Assembly: GCF_003971255.1 (NCBI RefSeq)
Contig: NZ_CP034660.1
Span: forward strand, 4,677,351-4,741,350
Direction: 5' to 3'
Length of the DNA: 64,000 bases
From: Colwellia sp. Arc7-635
Lineage (GTDB): Bacteria > Pseudomonadota > Gammaproteobacteria > Enterobacterales > Alteromonadaceae
The notes under the pieces were generated by a model, which had not been told where the DNA came from, ran no database searches, and saw only the letters and a program-made list of their open reading frames with translations. A program made the position numbers and the translations under genes. Below, piece by piece: positions 27,283-37,128 of this stretch. Every line of letters starts with the position of its first letter. Positions within the stretch are counted from its first letter, which is position 1.

Positions 27283-27313
27283 AAGTTTCTAACGTTATTG
27301 CTGTTTTTCGATC

Positions 27314-29146
27314 TTATTCCACAGTAACTGATTTTGCCAAGTTACGTGGTTGGTCAACATCAGTACCTTTAATTATTGCGACATAGTAAGACAATAATTG
27401 TAGCGGTAAGGTATATACGATAGGTGCAATGATATCGTCACAATGAGGAACATTGATAACCTTCATGGTGTCATCACTGCTAAAGTTAGCACTCGCATCA
27501 GCAAATACATACATTAAGCCGCCACGTGCACGTACTTCTTCAACATTTGATTTTAATTTTTCAATTAAATCATTTTTTGGTGCCACAACAATAACCGGCA
27601 TTTCGGCATCAATTAATGCTAATGGGCCATGTTTTAGTTCACCTGCAGCATAAGCTTCAGCATGAATATACGAAATTTCTTTCAGCTTCAATGCACCTTC
27701 CATTGCGATAGGATACTGATCGCCACGGCCTAAAAACAATGCATGCTGTTTATCAGCAAAATCTTCCGCTAAGTCTTCAATAGAACCCGCAAGCGCTAAT
27801 ACTTCTTCAAGCTTATTAGGTAAGGCCATTAAAGATTTTGCAATTTCATCTTGTTTTTCTTGTGACATACCATGATGCTGACCAATAGCTAAGGTCATCA
27901 TTAATAAACCAACAAGTTGCGTTGTGAAAGCTTTAGTAGAAGCGACACCTATTTCAGCGCCAGCTTTGGTCATAAAGGCCAAGTCAGATTCGCGCACTAA
28001 AGAAGAGCCAGCAACATTACAAATAGTTAAGCTAGCACGGTAACCAATCTCTTTAGCTAAACGTAAAGCCGCTAAAGTGTCAGCTGTTTCACCCGATTGT
28101 GAAATAGTGACTAATAAAGCATTTTTAGGCACATGAGATTGGCGATATCTAAATTCACTAGCAATTTCAATATTACATGAAACACCTGCTAAGGCTTCTA
28201 ACCAATAACGCGCCACCATACCTGAGTGGTAGCTTGTACCACAGGCAATAATTTGTACGTGTTCAATTTCTTGGAAGATAGCATCTGCGCCATCACCAAA
28301 AGTTTGAATATCGAGTACATTACCTACTAAACGACCTTCTAAGGCATTACGAATAGCGGTAGGTTGCTCGTAAGTTTCTTTTAGCATGTAGTGACGGTAT
28401 TCGCCTTTGTCGCCCACATCGTGGCTTACTTCAGACTCTTTCGCTTCACGAATAACAGGTTGGCCGTCAGTATCAAAAATATTCACTTCAAAACGGGTAA
28501 CTTCTGCAACGTCACCTTCTTCTAAAAATGAAAATTTACGCGTTACTGGTAATAATGCCAACATATCTGAGGCGATGAAGTTTTCACCAACACCGTAACC
28601 AATCACTAATGGGCTACCAGAGCGTGCAACGACCATGCGGTCTTTATCGCGCGTATCAACAACAACAGTACCGTAGGCACCTTCTAGTTGTTTAACCGTA
28701 GCTTGTACGGCACTTAATAAGCTATCAGCTGACTTTAGTTCATGATGAACTAAGTGAGCGATAACTTCAGTGTCAGTTTCTGAAGTGAAGATATAACCTA
28801 ACGCTTGTAAACGTGTGCGTAAAACATCATGGTTTTCAATAATACCATTGTGTACAACGGCAATAGTTTCTGACGAAATATGCGGATGAGCATTCGCTTC
28901 GCTTGGTGCGCCATGTGTTGCCCAACGTGTATGTGCTATACCTGTGCCACCCGCTATCGGGTTAGCGTGCAATGCATCAGCAAGTTCTTGCACTTTACCT
29001 AAACGACGCGCGCGTTTAAGTTGACTTTCATTATTTACAATTGCAACACCAGCAGAGTCATAACCACGATATTCTAATCGTTTTAAACCTTCTACTAAAA
29101 TGTCTGCTACATCACGCTGTGCGACAGCACCAACAATTCCACACAT
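27314..29146 (-). CDS. glmS: Glutamine-fructose-6-phosphate aminotransferase
   Basis: A 610-residue enzyme of full length. It begins [13 protein letters not shown], with the Cys next to Met as the nucleophile of the glutaminase domain (1-240). Two SIS domains follow (about 280-420 and 450-600), and the C-terminus [13 protein letters not shown] is canonical. It makes glucosamine-6-phosphate, the first step of UDP-GlcNAc synthesis for peptidoglycan and LPS. Shine-Dalgarno AGGA before ATG. It lies 15 bases after a DeoR-type regulator, and glmU, which acts later in the pathway, is next upstream. Confidence 0.97.
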   Translation of the reverse strand: MCGIVGAVAQRDVADILVEGLKRLEYRGYDSAGVAIVNNESQLKRARRLGKVQELADALHANPIAGGTGIAHTRWATHGAPSEANAHPHISSETIAVVHNGIIENHDVLRTRLQALGYIFTSETDTEVIAHLVHHELKSADSLLSAVQATVKQLEGAYGTVVVDTRDKDRMVVARSGSPLVIGYGVGENFIASDMLALLPVTRKFSFLEEGDVAEVTRFEVNIFDTDGQPVIREAKESEVSHDVGDKGEYRHYMLKETYEQPTAIRNALEGRLVGNVLDIQTFGDGADAIFQEIEHVQIIACGTSYHSGMVARYWLEALAGVSCNIEIASEFRYRQSHVPKNALLVTISQSGETADTLAALRLAKEIGYRASLTICNVAGSSLVRESDLAFMTKAGAEIGVASTKAFTTQLVGLLMMTLAIGQHHGMSQEKQDEIAKSLMALPNKLEEVLALAGSIEDLAEDFADKQHALFLGRGDQYPIAMEGALKLKEISYIHAEAYAAGELKHGPLALIDAEMPVIVVAPKNDLIEKLKSNVEEVRARGGLMYVFADASANFSSDDTMKVINVPHCDDIIAPIVYTLPLQLLSYYVAIIKGTDVDQPRNLAKSVTVE

Positions 29147-29161
29147 ATTCTCTGTCCTTTT

Positions 29162-29923
29162 TTAACTTGCGATAACGAGGTTAACGCCTTGTTTAATTAT
29201 TTCACTTCGCACGTTTTCAGGCATATCTGCATCTGTTATCAACGTGTGAATTTTTTCCCAAGGTAATTCTAAATTAGGTATTTTTCTATTCAACTTTTCT
29301 GAGTCTAACATGACAATAACTTCACGAGACACTTCTGCCATGACTCGGCTTAAGCCTAAAAGCTCATTAAATGTTGTTGTACCACGTGTTAAATCAATGC
29401 CATCGGCACCAATAAATAACTGATCAAAATCATAAGAGCGTAAGACACTTTCTGCCACTTGTCCTTGAAATGATTCTGAATGCGGATCCCAAGTGCCACC
29501 GGTCATCAATAATGTTGGTTCATTTTCCAACGCATGTAAATCAGACGCAATAGCAAGCGAGTTTGTCATGACCACCAAGCCTTGTTTTACGCTCAATTCT
29601 CGAACCAGGGCTGATGTTGTACTGCCACTGTCTAAAATGATGCGATTATGGTCTCTGATCAGCGATGCGGCTGTTTTTGCAATCATTACCTTTCGTTTCG
29701 AAACTTTTTCAGTTTTCGGTGCGATAATTTCATGAGGTAATGGCACTGCACCACCGTATCTACGCAGTAATAAACCACTATTTTCTAATACCGCCAAGTC
29801 TTTACGGATAGTAACTTCTGAGGTATCAAACTTTTTTGCAAGGCTATCAACACTTACTTCACCCAAATTGCTTAGCTCGGCAATAATGGTATGGCGACGT
29901 TGCTGAGTATTTCGTTTTGACAT
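29162..29923 (-). CDS. DeoR-family transcriptional regulator
   Basis: A 253-residue protein with an N-terminal winged helix (about residues 8-60; VDSLAKKFDTSEVTIRKDL) and a C-terminal sugar-phosphate sensor domain (MTNSLAIASDL, FIGADGIDLTRG). The DeoR sensor domain is related to ISOCOT-fold enzymes and usually binds a phosphosugar. Its place directly before glmS suggests that it senses an aminosugar phosphate and controls glmS or glmU, but this is inferred from position. Equivalent genes lie between atp-glmU and glmS in several Gammaproteobacteria. Confidence 0.92.
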   Translation of the reverse strand: MSKRNTQQRRHTIIAELSNLGEVSVDSLAKKFDTSEVTIRKDLAVLENSGLLLRRYGGAVPLPHEIIAPKTEKVSKRKVMIAKTAASLIRDHNRIILDSGSTTSALVRELSVKQGLVVMTNSLAIASDLHALENEPTLLMTGGTWDPHSESFQGQVAESVLRSYDFDQLFIGADGIDLTRGTTTFNELLGLSRVMAEVSREVIVMLDSEKLNRKIPNLELPWEKIHTLITDADMPENVRSEIIKQGVNLVIAS

Positions 29924-30132
29924 TTCTTTCGTTTTACTCTTAAAAGTTTCGTTTTAAAACTTAGCTATTAAAACAAAAGCTGAAAATAAAAACAATATTT
30001 ATCTAACGATCGGTCACCAATATATGAGTAAAATCAATAAACTTAGTTACATTTACAGCGTAAACTCGTGTTCTCTATGTTATTAGTCTTTTATTACTGT
30101 GATGTGATTATTTTTCAATAAAACAAAAATAA

Positions 30133-30162
30133 AAATGCACTAGCGTTCAAACTAGTGCATTT
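30133..30162 (-). terminator. glmU terminator
   Basis: Perfect 11-base arms AAATGCACTAG / CTAGTGCATTT around an eight-base loop. On the minus strand a T-rich tract follows, 37 bases past the glmU stop. It separates glmU from the DeoR-glmS unit. Confidence 0.85.
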
Positions 30163-30198
30163 ATGGTAAAAAGTGACGTGATTAATACCGTGACTAAG

Positions 30199-31560
30199 TT
30201 ATTTTTTACTCGGACGTTTCCAGCCAGCAATATTTCGCTGCTTACCACGCGCAACACTTAAGTCGTGATCATCAACATTTTTAACAATAACTGAACCTGC
30301 GCCAGTTGTTGCCATTTCACCAATAGTCACCGGTGCCACTAATGATGCGTTTGAACCAATAAAAGCACCTGCGCCAATAATGGTTTTCGCTTTATTAACA
30401 CCGTCGTAGTTACATGTAATCGTGCCTGCACCGATATTAGCTTTAGCGCCTATTTCAGCGTCGCCTAAATAGCTTAAGTGACCAGCTTTAGCGCCTTCAC
30501 CTAAGATAGTTTTTTTCATTTCAACGAAGTTACCAACATGCGCATCACGCTTCAATTCAGTACCAGGGCGAATACGCGCAAATGGACCAACCGAGGCTAG
30601 TTCACCAATAACAGCGCCTTCAATCATCGTATTTGGCTTAATTTCAGCGCCTTGACCTATGCTGCAGTTTTTCAAAATGCAATTAGCGCCAATAATAGCG
30701 TTATCAGCAATATCAACATTACCTTCAAAAATACAATTAACGTCGATCACCACTTCTTGGCCAACAGTTACATTGCCACGAATATCAATACGACTAGGAT
30801 CACGTAAACTGGCGCCTGCAATCATTAGCTCTTCGGCTTTTCTCATTTGATAGGCACGTTCTAAACCGGCCAATTGCACTCGATTATTAGCGCCTTCTAC
30901 TTCAATTTCACTATCTGGGTGAGCCGTTGTGATTAACTTACCTTCTTGATGACACGCGGCAATAATATCGGTTAAGTAATATTCACCTTGCGCATTGTCG
31001 CTTGATAAATTTGATAACCAGCGTTTTAAATCGCCGCCATTAGCCAATAAAATACCAGTATTTGCTTCATTAACTAATAATTGCTCGGCGGTGGCATCTT
31101 TTTGTTCAACAATACCCACTACGGTGTCGGCGCTATCGCGCATAATACGACCGTAACCAGCAGGGTTCGCTAAATGTACGGTTAATAGTGCCATGCCATT
31201 GTCAGGCTTAGCAGCAATTAAACGCTGTAATGTGCTAACTTTTGTTAGCGGTACATCACCGTAAAGCACGAGCACGTCTTCATCATCAGATAAGAACGGT
31301 GATGCCATATCAACCGCATGGCCGGTGCCTAATTGCTCTTTTTGTTCAACAAAAGTTAAATCGTCTCCGGTAACTTTAGCTTTTAAAACATCACCACCAA
31401 AGCCGTAAACTAAGTAGATATTTTCTCCATCTACTTGGCGTGCAGCGTCAATAACGTGAGATACCATTGGCTTTTCAGCAACAGCATGGAGAACTTTTGG
31501 TAAAGCAGAACGCATGCGAGTGCCTTTACCCGCAGCTAAGATAACAACAGAGAGAGCCAT
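30199..31560 (-). CDS. glmU: Bifunctional GlcNAc-1-P uridyltransferase / GlcN-1-P acetyltransferase
   Basis: A 453-residue enzyme of full length. The N-terminal pyrophosphorylase has [20 protein letters not shown], and the C-terminal half is a left-handed beta helix with hexapeptide repeats ([18 protein letters not shown]) and the acetyltransferase part [12 protein letters not shown]. It makes UDP-GlcNAc from glucosamine-1-phosphate in two steps. In most Gammaproteobacteria it follows atpC directly; here about 15.5 kb of other genes lie between them. Confidence 0.97.
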   Translation of the reverse strand: MALSVVILAAGKGTRMRSALPKVLHAVAEKPMVSHVIDAARQVDGENIYLVYGFGGDVLKAKVTGDDLTFVEQKEQLGTGHAVDMASPFLSDDEDVLVLYGDVPLTKVSTLQRLIAAKPDNGMALLTVHLANPAGYGRIMRDSADTVVGIVEQKDATAEQLLVNEANTGILLANGGDLKRWLSNLSSDNAQGEYYLTDIIAACHQEGKLITTAHPDSEIEVEGANNRVQLAGLERAYQMRKAEELMIAGASLRDPSRIDIRGNVTVGQEVVIDVNCIFEGNVDIADNAIIGANCILKNCSIGQGAEIKPNTMIEGAVIGELASVGPFARIRPGTELKRDAHVGNFVEMKKTILGEGAKAGHLSYLGDAEIGAKANIGAGTITCNYDGVNKAKTIIGAGAFIGSNASLVAPVTIGEMATTGAGSVIVKNVDDHDLSVARGKQRNIAGWKRPSKK

Positions 31561-31950
31561 AATTTTTCCGGTTAATTTTATAAGGTTATATAATACTCGA
31601 CTATTGTAGCGTTAAATTAAATGCATCACTATTAAAAACTAAAATAGCTATTTAAAAGCTAGCTTATACCAAATGTAATAAGTTATTGATCAATTTTAAG
31701 CGCGGATAAATTGCTCAAGAACAAGGCGCTTGATTGAGTAATAGCGGGCTATTGGGATTGAAAGCAACGCTGTTATTGACGATTTAAACCGCCTTAAAAA
31801 GATCGATTGCTTATTTCAATTGGTATTATTGTCTAATTCATCGAAAAGCCTTGGTTTTCGTATCGCACCTCACTAGTGTTTGGGTATATACTACGTGCAT
31901 CAAAAACACGGTAAATAACACCCCGTAGACTTAACTAGGATCCCGTATAA
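31561..31950. other. Divergent intergenic region with a dispersed repeat
   Basis: 390 bases between glmU (minus) and tex (plus). It contains copy 2 of the dispersed repeat at 31676-31826, plus about 110 bases on either side that must hold the two promoters. No gene seen. Confidence 0.7.
31676..31826 (-). repeat. Dispersed palindromic repeat, copy 2
   Basis: 151 bases, the inverted counterpart of 23158-23366. Reverse-complemented it reads ATACCAATTGAAATAAGCAA, then ATCGATCTTTTTAAGGCGG, GTTGCTTTCAATC, AATCAAGCGCCTTGTTCTTG, and ends in TTACATTTGGTAT. Both copies are flanked on the outside by CTTAT and TATTG-like sequence. No coding frame. Confidence 0.8.
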
Positions 31951-34293
31951 ATGACGCCCATCGCTGAGCAAATAGCTAAAGAACTTGATGTAAAAACTAG
32001 CCAAATAAACGCTGCTATAAACTTACTAGATGAAGGTGCAACGGTTCCTTTTATTGCTCGTTACCGAAAAGAGGTTACGCAAGGACTTGATGACAACCAT
32101 TTACGTCACCTTGCTCAGCGCTTAGTTTATTTACGTGATTTAACTGATCGTCGAAAAGTGATTATCGCCAATATTGAACAACAAGGTAAACTGACCCCAG
32201 CGTTAGCAACTGAACTGAATAAGGCCGATAACAAAACCCGTTTAGAAGATCTTTACTTACCTTTCAAACCAAAAAGAAGAACCAAAGGGCAAATTGCTAT
32301 TGCCGCTGGCTTAGAACCTTTAGCCAATAAAATTTATAATAATTGGCAACTAAATCCTGAGCAAGAAGCACAAGCCTTCATCAATAAAGAACTTGGTTTT
32401 ATCGATGAAGCTGCTGTACTTGAAGGTGCGCATTATATTCTGGTTGAACGCTTTGCTGAAGACGCTAATTTAATTCAAAAATTACGCCGTCATTTACTTA
32501 AGCAAGCTCACTTGTGTAGCAAATTGGTAAAAGGTAAAGACAAAGAAGCCGCTAAATACCGTGATTACTTTCAACATTCTGAATTATTAAAATCGGTTCC
32601 GTCACACCGCATGTTAGCAATGTTACGTGGCCGTAATGAAAAACTATTATTTTTGAGTATTGATGTAGACCCTGGCCAGGATAGTTCATTCTCAAGTGCT
32701 CAGCAGCTTATTACTGAACATTTCAATTTACGTTTAACCGGACAAGCGGCAGCCACATTTTTAACTAAAGTGGTGCACTCAACGTGGAAAATAAAGCTCA
32801 GTCAAAGTTTAGAAACTGAATTATTAGGCCAATTGCGTGAACAAGCAGAAGTTGAAGCGATAAAAGTATTTTCGCGTAACTTGAACGATTTAATGATGGC
32901 AGCGCCAGCAGGTGCGAAAACAACCTTAGGTTTAGATCCTGGCATGCGCACGGGTTGTAAGTTGGCCATTGTTGATGCTACCGGTAAATTGTTGCAAACC
33001 GCGACTATATTCCCGCATGCGCCACAAAATCATTGGGATAAATCAGTACGTACTTTAGTCAACTTATGCCAACAACATAAAGTAGAGTTAGTTGCGATAG
33101 GTAACGGTACTGCGTCACGTGAAAGTGACAAATTAATCGCCGATGTTATTACTAAACTAGAAAAAAATAAGCCGACAAAAGTTATTGTTAGTGAAGCGGG
33201 TGCTTCGGTGTATTCTGCTTCTGAATTTGCAGCGAAAGAATTTCCTGATTTAGACGTGTCTATTCGTGGCGCGGTATCTATTGCTCGTCGTTTACAAGAT
33301 CCTCTGGCAGAGTTAGTGAAAATAGATCCAAAAGCGATTGGTGTTGGGCAATATCAGCACGATGTGAGCCAAAGCCAACTGAGCCAAACCTTAGATGATG
33401 TAATAGAAGATTGTGTAAATGCTGTTGGCGTTGATTTAAACAGTGCATCTGCAGCTTTACTATCTCGCGTTTCGGGTTTAAACAAAACCATGGCAAATAA
33501 TGTGGTTAGTTTTCGCGATGAACATGGCCGATTCAACAATCGAAATGAATTAAAAAAAGTTGCACGTTTAGGGCCTAAAGCCTTTGAACAAGCAGCTGGC
33601 TTTCTACGCATAAATAATGGTAATAACCCGTTAGACTTTTCAGGTGTTCATCCAGAAACTTACCGTTTAGTTGAACAAGTTTTACAACAACTCGACACTG
33701 ATATCAGTAACGTTATTGGTAATAAAGCGGCACTAGAAAAAGTTAATGTTGAAACATTAATTAGTGATACTTTTGGTGAAGTCACGATTAAAGACATTAT
33801 TAGCGAGTTAGAAAAGCCAGGCCGAGATCCGCGACCTGAGTTTAAAACAGCAACTTTCCAAGAGGGCGTTAATACGATAAACGACCTTAAAGTAGGGATG
33901 ATACTAGAAGGTATTATCTCTAACGTGGCTAACTTTGGTGCTTTTGTTGATGTTGGTGTTCATCAAGACGGTTTAGTGCATATTTCATCACTAACCAATA
34001 AATTTGTCAGTGATCCTCACGAAGTGGTTAAAGCCGGTGAAGTGGTCAAAGTTAAGGTCACTGAAGTTGATCCACAACGTAAACGTATCAGCTTAACCAT
34101 GCGTTTAGATGAAGCCACACCACAGGTTAATCATCAGCCATCGGAAAAATCATCGAAGGCGCAACACAACGACAAAGGCACTAAACAGCCACAACAAAAT
34201 AGAAGTAAAGCGAGAGCACATCAGCCGAAAGTAGACAATAATGCCGCTATGGGCAATGCCTTTGCTGATGCCTTTGCCAAGCTGAAGAAGTAA
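31951..34293 (+). CDS. tex: Tex-family RNA-binding transcription accessory protein
   Basis: A 780-residue protein. The order is Tex N-terminal helices (1-190), a YqgF/RNase H-like domain (about 325-460, [19 protein letters not shown]), helix-hairpin-helix (about 490-560, [20 protein letters not shown]), and an S1 RNA-binding domain (about 650-720, [19 protein letters not shown]). The tail after residue 725 is basic, low-complexity and Gln/Lys-rich. Tex is a widely conserved nucleic-acid-binding protein with an effect on transcription and virulence genes in some species. Shine-Dalgarno AGGA. Single-gene unit with a terminator at 34335. Confidence 0.95.
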   Translation: MTPIAEQIAKELDVKTSQINAAINLLDEGATVPFIARYRKEVTQGLDDNHLRHLAQRLVYLRDLTDRRKVIIANIEQQGKLTPALATELNKADNKTRLEDLYLPFKPKRRTKGQIAIAAGLEPLANKIYNNWQLNPEQEAQAFINKELGFIDEAAVLEGAHYILVERFAEDANLIQKLRRHLLKQAHLCSKLVKGKDKEAAKYRDYFQHSELLKSVPSHRMLAMLRGRNEKLLFLSIDVDPGQDSSFSSAQQLITEHFNLRLTGQAAATFLTKVVHSTWKIKLSQSLETELLGQLREQAEVEAIKVFSRNLNDLMMAAPAGAKTTLGLDPGMRTGCKLAIVDATGKLLQTATIFPHAPQNHWDKSVRTLVNLCQQHKVELVAIGNGTASRESDKLIADVITKLEKNKPTKVIVSEAGASVYSASEFAAKEFPDLDVSIRGAVSIARRLQDPLAELVKIDPKAIGVGQYQHDVSQSQLSQTLDDVIEDCVNAVGVDLNSASAALLSRVSGLNKTMANNVVSFRDEHGRFNNRNELKKVARLGPKAFEQAAGFLRINNGNNPLDFSGVHPETYRLVEQVLQQLDTDISNVIGNKAALEKVNVETLISDTFGEVTIKDIISELEKPGRDPRPEFKTATFQEGVNTINDLKVGMILEGIISNVANFGAFVDVGVHQDGLVHISSLTNKFVSDPHEVVKAGEVVKVKVTEVDPQRKRISLTMRLDEATPQVNHQPSEKSSKAQHNDKGTKQPQQNRSKARAHQPKVDNNAAMGNAFADAFAKLKK

Positions 34294-34334
34294 TAATTAA
34301 CAGCCACTATTGAGCAAATAGTAACGTAATAATT

Positions 34335-34360
34335 AAAAGCCGCATTTTTGCGGCTTTTTT
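34335..34360 (+). terminator. tex terminator
   Basis: AAAAGCCGC / GCGGCTTTTTT around ATTTT, 41 bases past the stop, with a clear T-run. Confidence 0.92.
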
Positions 34361-34452
34361 AGTGCTGATTAAGCGTAAATTGATTGCACTTTTTTAATGA
34401 CCCGCTACCATAGCCGCCTTTCAAGTACAGACCTTCACCATCTCGGAAAATC

Positions 34453-35067
34453 ATGGACATCAGCAATTATTATCTCTATTTTAGCATTTCACTGCTTGCC
34501 TCTATTAGCATTGGACCTTCGGTTATATTAGCAGCCAGTAATGGCGTAAATTTTGGTCGAAAAAAAGCATTAGCGGGCGTTTTTGGTCATGTTTGTGCCG
34601 TGATGGTTTTGGCGTTAATTTCTGCCTCGGGATTAGGGCTGATTTTAATGACTTCTGATATTGCTTTTATCGTCATAAAATACATCGGCGCTGCATACTT
34701 AGTTTATATCGGTATTGCTATTTGGCGCAGTAAAGGTAACTGGGCATTTGCCGATAAAAATGCTCAAATACCCGCCAAAAGGGCACTTTTCAAACAAAGT
34801 TTTTTATTGGGCTTAAGTAACCCGAAGGCCTTAGTATTTTTCTCGGCATTATTTCCGCAATTCATCCAACCCACACAAGCTATTTTACCGCAATTTCTTT
34901 TACTTGCTGGCACAAGCTTATGCAACGCCTTTATTTTTACTTCGGTTTACGTGCTGGTTGCTTTTCGGTTTCGCCAATATTTTTTATCTTCGATTGGTCA
35001 ACGCTGGGTAGGAAAAACCACTGGTGGTGTATTCATTGGCTTTGCCGCTGCACTTATCGCTAGTTAA
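34453..35067 (+). CDS. LysE-family amino-acid exporter
   Basis: A 204-residue protein with six hydrophobic segments. Family motifs are visible: SISIGPSVILAASNGVNFGRKKALAGVFGH near the N-terminus (residues about 18-47) and KYIGAAYLVYIGIAIWRSK, and FLLGLSNPKALVFFSALFPQF. LysE/RhtB proteins export amino acids or homoserine lactones; the substrate cannot be deduced. Monocistronic on the plus strand. Confidence 0.92.
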   Translation: MDISNYYLYFSISLLASISIGPSVILAASNGVNFGRKKALAGVFGHVCAVMVLALISASGLGLILMTSDIAFIVIKYIGAAYLVYIGIAIWRSKGNWAFADKNAQIPAKRALFKQSFLLGLSNPKALVFFSALFPQFIQPTQAILPQFLLLAGTSLCNAFIFTSVYVLVAFRFRQYFLSSIGQRWVGKTTGGVFIGFAAALIAS

Positions 35068-35085
35068 GATACTGCGCATAAAAAA

Positions 35086-35104
35086 GGGGAAGCAATGCTT
35101 CCCC
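35086..35104 (-). terminator. Terminator of the DcaP-like porin gene
   Basis: GGGGAAGCA / TGCTTCCCC with a one-base loop. On the minus strand a run of T follows (complement of AAAAAA at about 35080-35085). A second small stem AACCTC/GAGGTT is at 35111-35128. Confidence 0.8.
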
Positions 35105-35187
35105 AAAGGCAACCTCGGTTGGGAGGTTAACTAACGTAAAATTTCAACGCCAGCATCGAATGAACAGCACCAGCGTTAGACGGTAAA

Positions 35188-36222
35188 TTACAACACGTAT
35201 TTAGCAGATAATTGTGCATAGTTTGAATCGGCATTTTGATCTGCTGATTCGAAATTACCAACTTCAAAACCAAATGAAAGTTCTTTAGTGTAATTTTTAA
35301 AGATATTCACCCCCCAATGCCTTCTATCAGCATCAGAGACTTCAGTTGTTGTTTTACCGTAAAACGCTGTACTGCGAATATCGTCCGTCCAAAAATGGCG
35401 ATAAGCGACAGAATATGAAGTTGTTTCTTCAACTTCTTCACCAACTAAATCACGAGCGGCAACAACTCCAACATAACGACCGGTTTCACCACCGTGGAAT
35501 TGGAAGCGTATATCATCTTTACCGAAGGTTTTAACCTTACCTGCGATACCGTAACCGAAAGCTGTTTCAGAATTACCACCAACTGTATTTAAGTTACGTA
35601 CTAAACCAGCGACAGAAACGTTACCCCAGTCACCTTTGAAAGAATATTTAGCGATAACATCAGGTATCGAGTCTTGGCTCGGATCACCTTTATCTGATTC
35701 TGGGTTTTCTATCGCAACTTGGAAGTTACCTTGAGTATATCGAATTTGGCCTTGTCGAATAAATGCAGAAGCATTAAGCGTTCCACCAAAATCAGCTGCT
35801 TCGGCTAACGCACTGGTGTTAACAAATGTTGACCACGTTTGGCCAACAAGAATATTTTTATATTTAATAAAAGCGTGACGAATTCTTGGATTTGATGAAT
35901 TAGAAACGATTTCATTACCACCACCACCATGAAAATCCATTTCAATAAAACCGGTTACATCACCATGGACATACTTGGTATTAAAACGAGACTCTGTCGC
36001 CCGAAAACTAAATTGTGAGATATCGCCAACATTACCTGCGCCAACCCAGTAATCATTTGTAATACTATTAATATTACCGTCGACATAGCGAGTGTCTAAT
36101 TTGATATAGCCACCAAAAGTGATGGTGTCTTCATCTGATAATTTAATTTCATAGCCAGCATGTGCACTGCCGACCATAGCCAAAAGACCTGTTGCTAATA
36201 AAAGCTTTTTTTTGTTAAACAT
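35188..36222 (-). CDS. DcaP-like trimeric outer-membrane porin
   Basis: A 344-residue porin with a signal peptide MFNKKKLLLATGLLAMVGSA-HA, then TITFGGYIKLDTRY, the start of the barrel typical of DcaP-type porins, FIEMDFHGGGGNE, and PRIRHAFIKYKNILVGQTWS. The C-terminus ends AKYVL, slightly atypical for the terminal aromatic. DcaP-like porins admit dicarboxylates and other small anions; substrate is inferred from family only. A near-identical pair of TATTTTTATAGTTTT segments stands before it at 36278 and 36341. Confidence 0.85.
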   Translation of the reverse strand: MFNKKKLLLATGLLAMVGSAHAGYEIKLSDEDTITFGGYIKLDTRYVDGNINSITNDYWVGAGNVGDISQFSFRATESRFNTKYVHGDVTGFIEMDFHGGGGNEIVSNSSNPRIRHAFIKYKNILVGQTWSTFVNTSALAEAADFGGTLNASAFIRQGQIRYTQGNFQVAIENPESDKGDPSQDSIPDVIAKYSFKGDWGNVSVAGLVRNLNTVGGNSETAFGYGIAGKVKTFGKDDIRFQFHGGETGRYVGVVAARDLVGEEVEETTSYSVAYRHFWTDDIRSTAFYGKTTTEVSDADRRHWGVNIFKNYTKELSFGFEVGNFESADQNADSNYAQLSAKYVL

Positions 36223-36277
36223 TTTATCTTCCCCATGTGTGATTAACCTTGGAGCAACAGCAGTTAAACTCCGACGG

Positions 36278-36358
36278 TATTTTTATAGTTTTACTGTTTT
36301 TGATAACGTGTTTCTAATCGCAGCGATAGACCGTTACCATTATTTTTATAGTTTTTAC
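36278..36358. repeat. Direct repeat upstream of the porin gene
   Basis: TATTTTTATAGTTTTAC (36278-36294) recurs as TATTTTTATAGTTTTTAC (36341-36358), 63 bases apart. It could be regulator sites or AT-rich promoter drift. Confidence 0.4.
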
Positions 36359-36843
36359 GCTGCGCAATTCATTGTTATATTTTGAGATTTTAGTATTTTT
36401 CTAGAAATCTCTTGATTTTTAGTTACCGGAAGCTGATCGACATATTTGATCACATCTGCACATGCAAACTCTCCCAAGCAACTGACAAGTTTTGCGTTAA
36501 TAGCGTTAGATAAAGTTGATCGTTCAATATCCGGGCTAATTAACTCAACATAAACATGAATGGTATTACCTTTTTGCTCGTGAGGCAGGCCAAAAACGAC
36601 AACCCGACTAACACCCGCTAATTGTTTGATAAACATTTCTATACTGTGGTTAGCGATTCGATACCCACCGACTTTATGCTCAGCGGTGGCAGGAGAGACT
36701 AACCAAATATAATCTTGATCTGTGTTTGATATAGCGGCTTCATTGCCATTATTCTCATCAAGAAAGTAGTGCCATTCCCCATTGCACGACTGCAACCAAG
36801 ATAAGGGTAATTGTTGACTACTATGAGTTGGCAAGTTCGGCAT
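36355..36843 (-). CDS. Free-standing acyl-CoA synthetase C-domain-like protein, degenerate
   Basis: A 162-residue protein that aligns with only the C-terminal (AMP-binding_C) part of acyl-CoA synthetases. YIWLVSPATAEHKVGGYRI (residues 45-63) occupies the place of the A8 hinge motif, and LPVTKNQEISRKIL (138-151) the place of the A10 motif LPKTRSGKIxRR. The A10 catalytic Lys is Glu145, and the A8 Arg/Asp are lost, so catalysis is not expected. There is no adenylation N-domain in the vicinity. ATG 36843 is preferred over TTG 36882, because AGAGAG lies before it. Could be a regulator, a decoy, or the relic of a synthetase gene. Confidence 0.7.
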   Translation of the reverse strand: MPNLPTHSSQQLPLSWLQSCNGEWHYFLDENNGNEAAISNTDQDYIWLVSPATAEHKVGGYRIANHSIEMFIKQLAGVSRVVVFGLPHEQKGNTIHVYVELISPDIERSTLSNAINAKLVSCLGEFACADVIKYVDQLPVTKNQEISRKILKSQNITMNCAA

Positions 36844-36930
36844 ATCACTCTCTATTAATCGCTTTGAACAAATATTAATCAAGGCTATTTATTATGTATT
36901 AACACTAGAGAGTCAGCTGCAATTTATAAA

Positions 36931-36978
36931 TTAGACCTAAGTCTAAAATTGACACTAAACAGGGTAGACTTTAGTCTA
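36931..36978. promoter_or_regulatory. Twin palindromes, probable operator pair
   Basis: TTAGACCTAAGTCTAA (36931-36946) and TAGACTTTAGTCTA (36965-36978) are related palindromes with centres 33 bases apart, about three helical turns. They lie in the divergent region between the degenerate synthetase-like gene and the dipeptidyl peptidase gene. A TATAAT-like box stands at 36981-36986. The regulator is unknown. Confidence 0.6.
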
Positions 36979-37128
36979 TATATAATAAAAATAAGCCAGA
37001 TAACGGTAAGTTAGCCGTTAATCATCGCACTGACTTATCTACTGGCCGATATTTACGGCAGCGTTGATAAAAGAAATGATAGAATGCTAAAAATCCTATT
37101 TTTATAACTGCTAATGACAAGGTTGTTC

